Assembly: GCF_018861865.1 (NCBI RefSeq)
Contig: NZ_JAHLDV010000014.1
Span: forward strand, 1 to 63,518
Reading direction: 5' to 3'
Length of the DNA: 63,518 nucleotides
Source of the DNA: Clostridium frigoris
GTDB lineage: Bacteria; Bacillota; Clostridia; Clostridiales; Clostridiaceae
Of the stretch, positions 43,887 to 52,592 are shown in pieces; position 1 is the first letter of the stretch; every line of letters begins with the position of its first letter. A program made the translations under genes and the position numbers. The notes below the pieces were generated by a model. The model was given only the letters and a program-made list of their open reading frames with translations. It made no database searches and was not told the DNA's origin.

Positions 43887-45647
43887 TTGAAAAAAGAATT
43901 TTCCTTAAGTAATGAAAAAGTAATGATAAATTTTACTGCAAAATATTGTAATACCCCTGTTAAATTATTGGAAAGTGATGGATTCAGGAGAGTTTTCAAC
44001 GCTTATCTTAAGAAAATAAAAAAGAAGAACTCAAATATATATAAATATCTAATCCAAAATGCACAAACAGAGAATGAGGATTTAGATGTTTTTATTATAC
44101 ATTTGTTTAAACTCTTATCAGTACTCAATGTAAATGAGATTATAAATTTAAATACTAAATATACCTCCCTTATAGATAGCAAAGGCACTTTTATCGACTT
44201 TATAGAAGATTTCTATGGCTTTTGGAGGAAACTTGAAAGATATACTATAATTCACAACAACAAAATAAATGAGGGTATAGAAAAAACAAGCTTTGTTGAA
44301 GCTAACAATAATTTTTCAATGCTTATACTTGATTTATACAGAAAAATTGAAGAGAATGCGGTTGGTTATAAACCTAAGGTTTACAGGCAATTACCCGCAG
44401 GAGGTAACGCCGGTTTAATTGTTAATAGCATAAGTTGGCCAATTCCTTTAGGATATGAAAAATTAAAAAATGTTCCATTTATTGATGCAATAATTCTAGA
44501 TTTACCTTATATAAGTTACCCTAAAAAGAATACACGCGATGGAATTTTTGATGAATGTTTTGAAAACCCATTAAAAAATTGTACTATAACCACAGACCAT
44601 TGGTTTTGTTACCCTGCTAAGGTAGGCACACTGCTTGCCTTCATTTATGTTCACAGAGATTTTATGGCCCATGCTATAACTCTATGCAACTTATTTGAAA
44701 TGGCAAAAGAAAAAGAGTATAGAAACATTAAGCCAGATATAGTTTTTGTTTTCGGTGCTAAGGATTCTTTTTCTGCCAGAGATTCTGCCCCTATCGTCAA
44801 AACAGTATTTTATGATGATAAGCAAAATGATATTATGCTTGGCTATATAAGTTACGGCGACGAAATTGATTACTTCGGATATGTAAAAAAGATGGCCTTA
44901 ACACTTCATAATCTAATAATGATTAAACGAGGTTCACTACCAATTCATGGTGCAATGGTCCACATTATTATGAATAATGGTAACAGTGCCAATGTTGTTA
45001 TTATGGGTGATAGCGGTGCTGGTAAATCTGAAAGTCTAGAAGCTTTTAGAAGTTTAAGTGAGGATTATATAAGTGATATGACTATAGTATTTGATGACAT
45101 GGGTTACTTAACTTTAAAAGAAGGTTCAAAACCACTAGCCTTTGGAACAGAAATTGGAGCTTTCGTAAGACTAGACGATTTAGATACAGGTTATGCTTTT
45201 AAGGAAATAGATAGAAGTATATTTATGAATCCTGATAAAATTAACGCAAGACTAGTTATGCCAGTAGCAAGCTATAAAGATATTATTAAGGGATACCCTA
45301 TAGATTTATTTCTTTATGCAAATAATTATGAAGAAGTAAAAGATGGTATTGAAGAAATTAACTTCTTTACAAATGCAAAGGATGCAATTGATGTTTGCAA
45401 AAGAGGTGCTAGAATGGCAAAAGGCACTACAACCGAATTAGGCCTTGTAACATCTTATTTTGCAAATCCATTTGGTCCTGTACAAAAACAAGAACTAGTA
45501 AATGTACTTATAGACAAATATTTTGATGACCTCTTCATAACAGGAGTAAAAGTTGGACAAATTAGAACCTCACTTGGAGTTAAAGGACAAGAGAAAGATG
45601 GTCCTAAAAAGGCAGCTAAGAAATTGTTTGAATTAATTATAAAATAG
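43887..45647 (+). CDS. large protein with HprK-like P-loop domain
   Basis: 586 residues. Residues about 340-586 resemble the HprK/PEP-carboxykinase P-loop fold: SLPIHGAMVHI parallels LHGVLLD in HprK, VVIMGDSGAGKSES (about 371-382) is the P-loop, followed by MTIVFDDMGYL. The first 340 residues are a separate region with LPAGGNAGLIVN, LPYISYPKKNTRDGIFDE and TTDHWFCYPAKVG, which I do not recognise. Relatives may be annotated as PEP carboxykinase, which I would not assume. GGAGGTG is spaced for TTG at 43887; 26 in-frame codons upstream are probably untranslated. Genuine substrate unknown. Confidence 0.7.
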   Translation: MKKEFSLSNEKVMINFTAKYCNTPVKLLESDGFRRVFNAYLKKIKKKNSNIYKYLIQNAQTENEDLDVFIIHLFKLLSVLNVNEIINLNTKYTSLIDSKGTFIDFIEDFYGFWRKLERYTIIHNNKINEGIEKTSFVEANNNFSMLILDLYRKIEENAVGYKPKVYRQLPAGGNAGLIVNSISWPIPLGYEKLKNVPFIDAIILDLPYISYPKKNTRDGIFDECFENPLKNCTITTDHWFCYPAKVGTLLAFIYVHRDFMAHAITLCNLFEMAKEKEYRNIKPDIVFVFGAKDSFSARDSAPIVKTVFYDDKQNDIMLGYISYGDEIDYFGYVKKMALTLHNLIMIKRGSLPIHGAMVHIIMNNGNSANVVIMGDSGAGKSESLEAFRSLSEDYISDMTIVFDDMGYLTLKEGSKPLAFGTEIGAFVRLDDLDTGYAFKEIDRSIFMNPDKINARLVMPVASYKDIIKGYPIDLFLYANNYEEVKDGIEEINFFTNAKDAIDVCKRGARMAKGTTTELGLVTSYFANPFGPVQKQELVNVLIDKYFDDLFITGVKVGQIRTSLGVKGQEKDGPKKAAKKLFELIIK

Positions 45648-45674
45648 GAAAAAGTGTATTACCATATTAAGGTT

Positions 45675-45757
45675 CTCCTATGTAGCTACAAATAAGAGTT
45701 TGAAACGTGAAATCCCATTAAGAAATTTCAATGTTTCAACTCTTCTTATTTGTAGCC
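45675..45757. repeat. long palindromic stem beside the HprK-like gene
   Basis: TAGCTACAAATAAGA-GTTTGAAAC-TGAAAT on the left pairs with AATTTCA-GTTTCAACTC-TTCTTATTTGTAGCCA on the right (about 35 bases per arm). The right arm recurs after the tandem units further on and at the end of element B at 46.8 kb. Confidence 0.7.
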
Positions 45758-45778
45758 ACTCCCAGAGAAATTTTATAC

Positions 45779-46231
45779 TGCTATACAGTTATCCTAATAT
45801 ATATCTTGGCACTATAACAGATAAATAAAATGACAAATCTCAATACTCTCCAACAAAATCTTTTAGCCGTTAGGCTGTCCATGTATATAGTACATATCCT
45901 TTTAATAAATATTTCTGCTATACAGTTATCCTAATATGTATCTCAAAGGTATATCAGATAAATAGAATAATAAATTCAATAATCTCTACAAAAATAAGTC
46001 CTTTAGCCGTTAGGCTGTCGATGGATGTGGTACATATCCTTTGAATTAAATATTTCCGCTCTTCTTATTTATAGTCATTCCCGGAGAAATTTCATACTAC
46101 TATACAATTATACTAATATATATCTTGGCACTATAACAGATAAATAAAATGTTAAATCTCAATACTCTACAAAAAAATCTTTTAGCCGTTAGGCTGTCGA
46201 TATGTTATATCTCTTTTGAATTCAATGTTTC
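45779..46231 (+). repeat. repeat family R3, three tandem-like copies
   Basis: Units begin near 45779, 45916 and 46096, each about 137 bases, sharing CTATACAGTTATCCTAATAT, ACAGATAAATAAAAT and the stem-loop TTTTAGCCGTTAGGCTGTC. Copies 1 and 3 are preceded by, and copies 2 and 3 are followed by, CTCTTCTTATTT plus GGAGAAATTTCATAC-type segments, so the fundamental unit may be about 180 bases with a deletion between units 1 and 2. No ORF runs through it. A degenerate inverted stem (CAGCCTATCGGCTT) lies near 46339. Confidence 0.75.
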
Positions 46232-46383
46232 TGCTCTTCTTATTTTCAATTACTATGAAGAAATTTCATAGTTTTATATATATCCGGTCATCAGAGGACA
46301 TAGTATAAAAACTAACAATGATATATGGTGAAGACCAACAGCCTATCGGCTTAAATCTTCTTAAGTCAAATGATAATTATGTG

Positions 46384-46425
46384 ACAAGACCACTGAAATT
46401 TGTGTAAATATTTCAGTGGTCTTGT
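46384..46425. terminator. strong orphan hairpin
   Basis: ACAAGACCACTGAAAT and ATTTCAGTGGTCTTGT form a perfect 16-base stem with a 10-base loop, followed by TGTTATTATTT. No gene is close enough to need it; it could end a transcript from the repeat region. Confidence 0.6.
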
Positions 46426-46585
46426 TGTTATTATTTGAATTAATTATAAAAAAAGAAGTACTAAAGCCTATTAAATACATTATACGTAATATATACTTTT
46501 TTATGTATTAGAGTATTGGTTAAAAAACCTGTTAAGTTGTGATTAGCTTAGAAACTATCTATATTAGCATTCACCGCCCGAATTC

Positions 46586-46828
46586 GTATGAAGTTTCTCC
46601 GGATATGACTCCAAATAAGAAGAGTGAAAACATTGAAAGTTAATTTAGAAATTCTTATTTTGCCAATATTAAATTCTCGTAAGCCTGCCAGGACGGCAGG
46701 CTAGCGAACCTGAGCCAGGAAGGCGAATGTGAGTGTTAGAGAATTTTATATTTGCAAAATGTTAGAATTACTTAATCACCTTCACGTTTCAATCTCTTAT
46801 TCGGAGTCACGTAGGAGAAAGTTCATAC
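46586..46828. repeat. MITE-like element B, second copy
   Basis: Ends GTATGAAGTTTCTCC and GGAGAAAGTTCATAC are inverted, and about 90 bases per arm match (CTCCAAATAAGA with TCTTATTCGGAG; ATTAAATTCTC with GAGAATTTTAT). The centre shares GCAGGCTAGCGAACCTGAG with the copy at 16715-16945. It lies 10 bases from the radA stop codon. Confidence 0.8.
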
Positions 46829-46838
46829 TTAACAGATG

Positions 46839-48221
46839 TTATTTAAATTCTTTTGTTATAACATCTGTTAGTCTTTTACATGGAATGACTCTTAGATTTT
46901 TAAATTTAACCCCCGCTTTTAAACAATTTTGAGGTATGTATGCCTTTTTAAATCCCATTCGATCTACTTCTTTTAGCCTTTGTTCTAAGGATGGGACTTT
47001 TTTTAGTTCTCCAGTTAACCCTAATTCTCCAATAAACACTGTGTCTGTAGCTATTCCGTGATTAAGTGATGATGATGCTATGCTCATAACTACAGCAAGA
47101 TTGACTGATGTTTCAGTTAGTTTAAGACCTCCTGTTGCTTTTATAATAACATTCTTATCATAAAGCCCTATTCCTCCACGTTCTTCAAGGATAGATATAA
47201 GGGTTCCTAGTTGCTCTTTCCTTGCAAAACACTCACTTAGCCTGCTTGGGTAAGGGGTAAATGATTTAGATACTAGACTTTCTATTTCTATAACAATTGG
47301 TCTTGTTCCATCCTTTATAACCGCTAAAGCACTTCCTGGAACTAACTCATCTCTTTTAGTCATAAAAAACTCAGAAGGATCAGTAATTTCTTCCATTCCT
47401 ATATCCGAAAGTCTAAACATACCACTTTCTTCTGTGTTTCCAAAACGATTCTTCTTACTTACCAAGTGTTTTAGTTCTTCTCCATCTTCACCTTCAAGAT
47501 ATAATACAGTGTCTACTAAATGCTCGAGTATTCGTGGTCCTGCCATTTCATCTGCTTTTGTCATTTGCCCAACTAGAAAAACAGCTCTTGGTCTATCTGG
47601 ATTCTTAGCTATATTCTTTAAAGCTGTTGCACATTCAATTACTTGAGTAGGGGAACCCGCCCTAGAACTTGAATATTCATCCAAAGTGAATGTTTGAATA
47701 CTGTCAAGTATTATTAGATCAGCATCGACAGTTTCTATATGTTGTATTATTTCGTCAAGCTTTGTATCAGAAACAACCCAAAAATTATCAGCTATTTCTT
47801 TTACTGTTCGATCAGCTCTATTTTTAATTTGGCTCTTACTTTCCTCTCCAGATGCATATAAAATCTTATAGTCTTTTAATGAAAGTGAATTTGCGAGTTG
47901 TAACAAAAGCGTAGACTTTCCTGCCCCTGGGGGCGCCGATATAATAGTCACACTATCGCGAACTATCCCTCCACCCATAACTCTGTCAAACTCTGAAACT
48001 CCAGTAATTATTCTGTCACTGTTTGATTGCAGCACTGCCCTTAGTTTTGTAGGTTTAGCTGCTGCTATCCTACTATTTACGGCATTTGATTTAGCGGAAG
48101 CCGCCTTAACAAGTTTCTCTTCATAAGAATTCCATGCACCACAATCATTACATTTTCCCATCCATTTTGCAGCATGTGATCCACACTCTTTGCAAACATA
48201 AATTATTTTATCTTTTGCCAA
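46839..48221 (-). CDS. radA: DNA repair protein RadA (Sms)
   Basis: 460-residue RecA-like helicase that promotes branch migration in recombination. Zinc finger CKECGSHAAKWMGKCNDCGAW at 10-30; P-loop ISAPPGAGKSTLLLQLA; KKNRFGNTEESG is the RadA-specific motif; the C-terminus is a Lon-like domain (GGLKLTETSVNLAVVMSIAS). Starts with TTG 8-9 bases after GGGAGATGG. Element B follows its stop almost directly and may act as terminator. Confidence 0.95.
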   Translation of the reverse strand: MAKDKIIYVCKECGSHAAKWMGKCNDCGAWNSYEEKLVKAASAKSNAVNSRIAAAKPTKLRAVLQSNSDRIITGVSEFDRVMGGGIVRDSVTIISAPPGAGKSTLLLQLANSLSLKDYKILYASGEESKSQIKNRADRTVKEIADNFWVVSDTKLDEIIQHIETVDADLIILDSIQTFTLDEYSSSRAGSPTQVIECATALKNIAKNPDRPRAVFLVGQMTKADEMAGPRILEHLVDTVLYLEGEDGEELKHLVSKKNRFGNTEESGMFRLSDIGMEEITDPSEFFMTKRDELVPGSALAVIKDGTRPIVIEIESLVSKSFTPYPSRLSECFARKEQLGTLISILEERGGIGLYDKNVIIKATGGLKLTETSVNLAVVMSIASSSLNHGIATDTVFIGELGLTGELKKVPSLEQRLKEVDRMGFKKAYIPQNCLKAGVKFKNLRVIPCKRLTDVITKEFK

Positions 48222-48278
48222 TTAGCACCATCTCCCTTTACTTATGATATTAGTTAAATCATCTCCTGGATCGCTACA

Positions 48279-48326
48279 GAAAAAAGATAAACAGAAGGTG
48301 TATTATAATTTCTGCTTATCTTTTCT
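48279..48326 (-). terminator. terminator after topB
   Basis: AAAAGATAAGCAGAA pairs with TTCTGTTTATCTTTT around a 13-base loop, then TTCTG. A fragment of repeat R1 (TAAATCATCTCCTGGATCGC) adjoins. Confidence 0.75.
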
Positions 48327-48336
48327 ATTATTACAC

Positions 48337-50334
48337 TCAAGCTTTAGAATTTTTGTAAAATTCACTTGCCCTATCAAAATTGCTTTTAAGTCTCATTCCA
48401 TTATTTAGCTGAAGTACTCTATCAGTATTTTTAACTATATAATTTTCAAGTTTATCCATGTATATATCACCAGCTATTTCACTTTGAGTAACCATAGTTA
48501 ATCCCTTTTCCCAACTGGCTGTTAATTCTGGATTTAAAAGCGTAGGAATAGAATTTTTCACCACATCAAAAATAATTTCTCCAAGTAGTGTAGGCATAAC
48601 CACTTGAGTTTTATTATTAGCTTTAATATATTCTATCTTTTCAAGCTTTGTTAAAATTCCTGAGCGAGTAGCACTTGTTCCAATACCAGAACCTTTTATA
48701 TGCTCTCTTAGCTCTTCATCTTCAATAAGTTTACCCGCATTTTCCATTGCTATAATTATAGATCCTGTAGTAAATCTTTTAGGAGGTGAAGTCTTACCTT
48801 CTTTAACTACTAAATCTTTAAGTTTTACTGTTTGTCCTTTTTTTAGGGTGCTTAAAAATTTCATATTTGTATTTTGACTATCATTACTATCACTATCTGG
48901 TTTAAGAACTTCTAGGTATCCAAGTTCAACACAAACTTTGTCTGACGTAAAAAATCTTTCCTTATTTATCTTTGTTATAACCGAAACCTTGTTATACACA
49001 GCTGGTGGATAAAATATTGCGAGAAACCGTCTTAACACTAAATTATACACTTTCTTTTCCATTTCCTTTAATGATGTATAATTTTGAAGGCCTTCACCTG
49101 TTGGAACAATAGCATAATGATCTGTTACTTTGCTATCATCAACATACTTTGTTTTAGCAATACCAATATACCATTTTTTTTCTATGATATTCTTAGCTAT
49201 ATTATTTATCTCAGTATTTCCATTTAATTTAATTAATTTTCTTATATTCTGATCTATTTCTTTTGATATTGCTGTAGACAATACCCTAGCATCCGTTCTT
49301 GGGTATGTAAGCATTTTTTTCTCATATAATGCCTGAATGAGACTAAGAGTTTGCTCTGGATTTATTTTGAATTTCTTAGAACATTCATTTTGCATTTCTG
49401 CTAAATTAAAAAGTAATGGTGCATTTTTATTTTCCTTTTTCTTAGAAATATTTTCAACTAAGACATTATTATCAATACTATAATCTCTTAGCTCTCCTAT
49501 TAACTTTTCAGCATCTTCCTGGGTCTTAAATCCACTCTCATTATAAAGCATAGAGGATTCAAAATAGTTTGAACCCTCGACCGACTTCCACTCTCCATCA
49601 TAATTGCAATCTTCGCTTACATTCAAACTTGCAATAATTCTATAAAAAGGAGTAACTATAAACTCCCGAACTTCTCTTTCCCTTTGGACAACCATCCCAA
49701 GCACACATGACATTACTCGCCCAACAGCAATAACTATATAATTTTTTCCAAGATAATTACTTACAGTTTTTCCATAGACTAAACTTAAAAGCCTTGAAAA
49801 ATTAATTCCCATTAAATAATCCTCTTTGGCTCTTAAGTAAGCAGCTTCTGATAAATTATCATATTCACTTAAATCCTTTGCTTCTTTAACACCACGAATA
49901 ATCTCTGCTTCTGTTTGTGAATCTATCCACACTCTTCGTTTTTGTTTATCAGGTTTGCCTGCCATATCATCAACTAATCTATATATGTACTCCCCTTCTC
50001 TTCCTGAATCTGTACAAACATAGATTCTATCAATATCTTCGCGTATTAATTGACTTTTAACTATATTAAATTGTTTTTTAACTCCTTCTATAACTTCATA
50101 TTTATATGATTTAGGTAAAAATGGCAACGTATTTAAAGACCATTTTTTAAGTTTCATATCATATTTTTCAGGATAACTCATAGTAACAAGATGTCCCACG
50201 CACCATGTTACTACAGCTTTATCAGACTCTATAAATCCATCTGACTTCCTACCATTTATTTTTAATGCTTTGGCAAACTCCGCAGCAACGCTTGGTTTTT
50301 CTGTAATAAATAATGCCTTACTAATAATTACCAC
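48337..50334 (-). CDS. topB: DNA topoisomerase III (type IA)
   Basis: 665 residues. The Toprim domain starts ALFITEKPSVAAEFAKAL, with CTDSGREGEYIYR as its DxxREGE motif (the second Asp is Gly, as in other Firmicutes TopB). LTYPRTDARVLS contains the catalytic Tyr, and TGSIIIAMENAGKL and GSGIGTSATRSGIL lie in the C-terminal half. It lacks a zinc-finger tail. Decatenates DNA and resolves recombination intermediates. GTG start at 50334 after GGAAAGTGAA. Confidence 0.93.
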   Translation of the reverse strand: MVIISKALFITEKPSVAAEFAKALKINGRKSDGFIESDKAVVTWCVGHLVTMSYPEKYDMKLKKWSLNTLPFLPKSYKYEVIEGVKKQFNIVKSQLIREDIDRIYVCTDSGREGEYIYRLVDDMAGKPDKQKRRVWIDSQTEAEIIRGVKEAKDLSEYDNLSEAAYLRAKEDYLMGINFSRLLSLVYGKTVSNYLGKNYIVIAVGRVMSCVLGMVVQREREVREFIVTPFYRIIASLNVSEDCNYDGEWKSVEGSNYFESSMLYNESGFKTQEDAEKLIGELRDYSIDNNVLVENISKKKENKNAPLLFNLAEMQNECSKKFKINPEQTLSLIQALYEKKMLTYPRTDARVLSTAISKEIDQNIRKLIKLNGNTEINNIAKNIIEKKWYIGIAKTKYVDDSKVTDHYAIVPTGEGLQNYTSLKEMEKKVYNLVLRRFLAIFYPPAVYNKVSVITKINKERFFTSDKVCVELGYLEVLKPDSDSNDSQNTNMKFLSTLKKGQTVKLKDLVVKEGKTSPPKRFTTGSIIIAMENAGKLIEDEELREHIKGSGIGTSATRSGILTKLEKIEYIKANNKTQVVMPTLLGEIIFDVVKNSIPTLLNPELTASWEKGLTMVTQSEIAGDIYMDKLENYIVKNTDRVLQLNNGMRLKSNFDRASEFYKNSKA

Positions 50335-50438
50335 TTCACTTTCCGTTTAATTGCACTAATAAACTTGTCATAAATATCTTCTAATAATTGTTTTACAAAG
50401 TTTATTATACCATTATTTAAGTGTCCATTTCAAAAAAA

Positions 50439-50594
50439 TTTAATGACATTTTAGAAGGAAAGTCTCCCCTCTCTATAAGTGTGAGTTAACTACCCTATCA
50501 TAAACAAAATTTCAGTGGAATATAAATCTCCTTCTGAAGTCGTTAATCTGCAGCTCCGAAGGAGATGATTAATAGCTCCGAAGGAGATGATTAA
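50439..50594 (-). repeat. dispersed repeat R1, inverted copy with duplicated end
   Basis: On the minus strand it reads ATTAATCATCTCCTTCGGAG twice in tandem, then CTGCAGATTAACGACTTC and AGAAGGAG, a middle with GTTAACTCACACTTATAGAG, and ends GACTTTCCTTCTAAAATGTC. It matches 29696-29830 throughout. The rest of 50335-50770 is AT-rich spacer with TATAAT at about 50733 as a possible -10. Confidence 0.75.
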
Positions 50595-50770
50595 TCTACT
50601 CTTATAGTTATTTTAAGTTTTTTTTAATTTTCTCTAATGTTTTTGTGAAATTATACGAAGTATAAATAACGACATTGTTTTACTAATACAATGAAAATAT
50701 TGTCAAAATATTTAGATATATTACCATGATATAATTTATATGCTGCAATAAGTAAAAAGGAGGATAATAA

Positions 50771-50890
50771 ATGGATAAAAAGTCTTTTTATGCATTATGT
50801 TGTATATTAACTAAATTAACAGGCATAGAAGATGAGACAATACTCGAATGTGAATTAGCAATTGATAAATACAAATATATTTTCAGATGA
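50771..50890 (+). CDS. 39-residue ORF overlapping upstream of the ThDP enzyme region
   Basis: MDKKSFYALCCILTKLTGIE then DETILECELAIDKYKYIFR, after a very good AAAGGAGG 7-8 bases away. No match I recognise. It ends 16 bases before the ThDP-enzyme start and could be a leader peptide or translationally coupled small protein. Its ribosome site is the best in this operon. Confidence 0.5.
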   Translation: MDKKSFYALCCILTKLTGIEDETILECELAIDKYKYIFR

Positions 50891-50906
50891 ATTGGAGCAA
50901 AAAATA

Positions 50907-52568
50907 ATGAAGTTATCAACCTGTATTACTAAATTTCTAGAACGTAATGGAGTAGAATACGTTTTCGGGATTTCAGCAGGCACTTGTAGTTCTTTATGGG
51001 ATTCATTGAATGACACAACTATTAAGCCAATAATAACAAAAAATGAGGCTGGTGCATTATACTCTGCTACGAATTATGCGGATGCCTCTGAAAAATTAGG
51101 TGTAGCAATACTTGGTGGTGCAGTTGGATTAAATAATGCTATAAATGGTATTGCTGATGCCTCAAGAAGAAAATTGCCTGTACTTATAATTAGTGGTTAC
51201 GTTAATAGGCATCAAATAGGTAAAGGTGCCATTCAAGAACTTAATACTGAGTACATAGTTAAGCCAATAACAAAGTACAGCAGAACAGTTATAAACCCAG
51301 ATGAAGTATTAAAGGCTATAAAAGAAGCATTGGTAATTGCTTTAACCCCACCTTATGGTCCTGTACATATTTCTATTCCTATAGATGTACAAATGAGCCT
51401 TGTATCTGATATTATGGCTAATGAATTTATCGACTCTTCATTTGTTGATAAAACACGCTTATTAGATATAGAATCTTTAAATTACACTAAACAATTATTA
51501 TTAGAAGCAGTTGACCTAATAAATGCAAGTCAAACTGGTCTAATCTTAGTTGGCAGAGGTTGTAATAACTTAGGAGCTTACGTTATGGCTCTAAGTGACA
51601 AGCTAGATTGGCCAATAGTAACAACGCCTGAGGGTAAAGGCATAATACCAACTAGTTTCAAAAATAATTTAGGTAGTTATGGTTTTTCTGGTTCTGATCT
51701 AGGTGTTAATTACATTGAAAATAATAAAATAGATTGTGTGTTAATTCTTGGGACAAGTCTCGGTGAATCAGCTACAAGGAATTACAATGACGTGCTTATA
51801 AAAGGTAGCAAATCCATTCATATCGATTGGGACAAAAGTGAACTTAATAAGGTATTTAATGTAGATTTAGCAGTTATTTATAGTTTAAAAGAAGCTTTAG
51901 CTTTATTAAGAAGTAATTGCTACAAGAAGAATAATAGATCAATAGATAACTCTATTTTGAATTCACCTTATATAGACAAAAGCCATACTGGTTTATCTAC
52001 TAGATTGTTTTTAGAAAAACTACCAGATCTACTACCAGAAAAATATCATTTACTTTCTGATGTAGGTGAATATATGAATTTCGTATTTAAATATTTACCT
52101 ATTAAAGAAAAGAGTGAATTTAGTATAAGTCTTAATTATGGAGCAATGGGTGTAGCTATAGGTGGTGCAATTGGGACATCTTTAGCACATAAAAATATTA
52201 CAACAGCTGTTGTTGTAGGTGATGGTGCCTTCTTCATGAATGGTAGCGAAATACTAGTTGCAAAAGAATATAAATTACCAATAATATACTTTGTAATAAA
52301 CAACAGTATGCTTGGATACGTAGAACATGGTCACAAGTACCTATTTGGTAGACCTCTAGAGGGTTTAATTCAAGAGCGGGTATCAATAAAAGCTATTGCA
52401 GAAGCTATGGGTATTAAATCCATAGCAGTAACTAGTGTAGAGGAATTAGACACATATAAAAAGCTAATAAAAACTACAGCTGGTCCATTAGTAGTGGAAT
52501 TGATTACTGATGGTTCTGAATCACCAGCTGTTGCTGATAGATTTAAATCACTTAATAATGAAAAATAA
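50907..52568 (+). CDS. thiamine-diphosphate-dependent decarboxylase/lyase-like enzyme
   Basis: 553 residues. MKLSTCITKFLERNGVEYVF is the typical start of the pyruvate-oxidase/acetolactate-synthase superfamily. ITKNEAGALYSATNYADAS holds the catalytic Glu, AILGGAVGLNNAINGIADAS follows, and VVGDGAFFMNGSEILVA with VINNSMLGYVEHGH form the GDG-NN motif for ThDP-Mg. Substrate could be a 2-keto acid or an acyloin. 15 in-frame codons upstream exist; GGAG lies 10 bases before ATG 50907. Next to a small partner gene. Confidence 0.83.
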   Translation: MKLSTCITKFLERNGVEYVFGISAGTCSSLWDSLNDTTIKPIITKNEAGALYSATNYADASEKLGVAILGGAVGLNNAINGIADASRRKLPVLIISGYVNRHQIGKGAIQELNTEYIVKPITKYSRTVINPDEVLKAIKEALVIALTPPYGPVHISIPIDVQMSLVSDIMANEFIDSSFVDKTRLLDIESLNYTKQLLLEAVDLINASQTGLILVGRGCNNLGAYVMALSDKLDWPIVTTPEGKGIIPTSFKNNLGSYGFSGSDLGVNYIENNKIDCVLILGTSLGESATRNYNDVLIKGSKSIHIDWDKSELNKVFNVDLAVIYSLKEALALLRSNCYKKNNRSIDNSILNSPYIDKSHTGLSTRLFLEKLPDLLPEKYHLLSDVGEYMNFVFKYLPIKEKSEFSISLNYGAMGVAIGGAIGTSLAHKNITTAVVVGDGAFFMNGSEILVAKEYKLPIIYFVINNSMLGYVEHGHKYLFGRPLEGLIQERVSIKAIAEAMGIKSIAVTSVEELDTYKKLIKTTAGPLVVELITDGSESPAVADRFKSLNNEK

Positions 52569-52592
52569 TATAAATAACTAGGAGGAATTAAA

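Noticed and set aside
45779-46231. Possible CRISPR array
   Set aside because: Units are about 137 bases long, diverged and only three in number; there are no short identical repeats with unique spacers and no cas genes.
49990-50010. TopB as an inactive enzyme because the second Toprim Asp is Gly
   Set aside because: DxGREGE versions are usual in Firmicutes TopB, and the catalytic Tyr region is intact.
50862-50906. Extended N-terminus of the ThDP enzyme
   Set aside because: The upstream codons overlap the 39-residue ORF and start without a ribosome site; the family start aligns at 50907.
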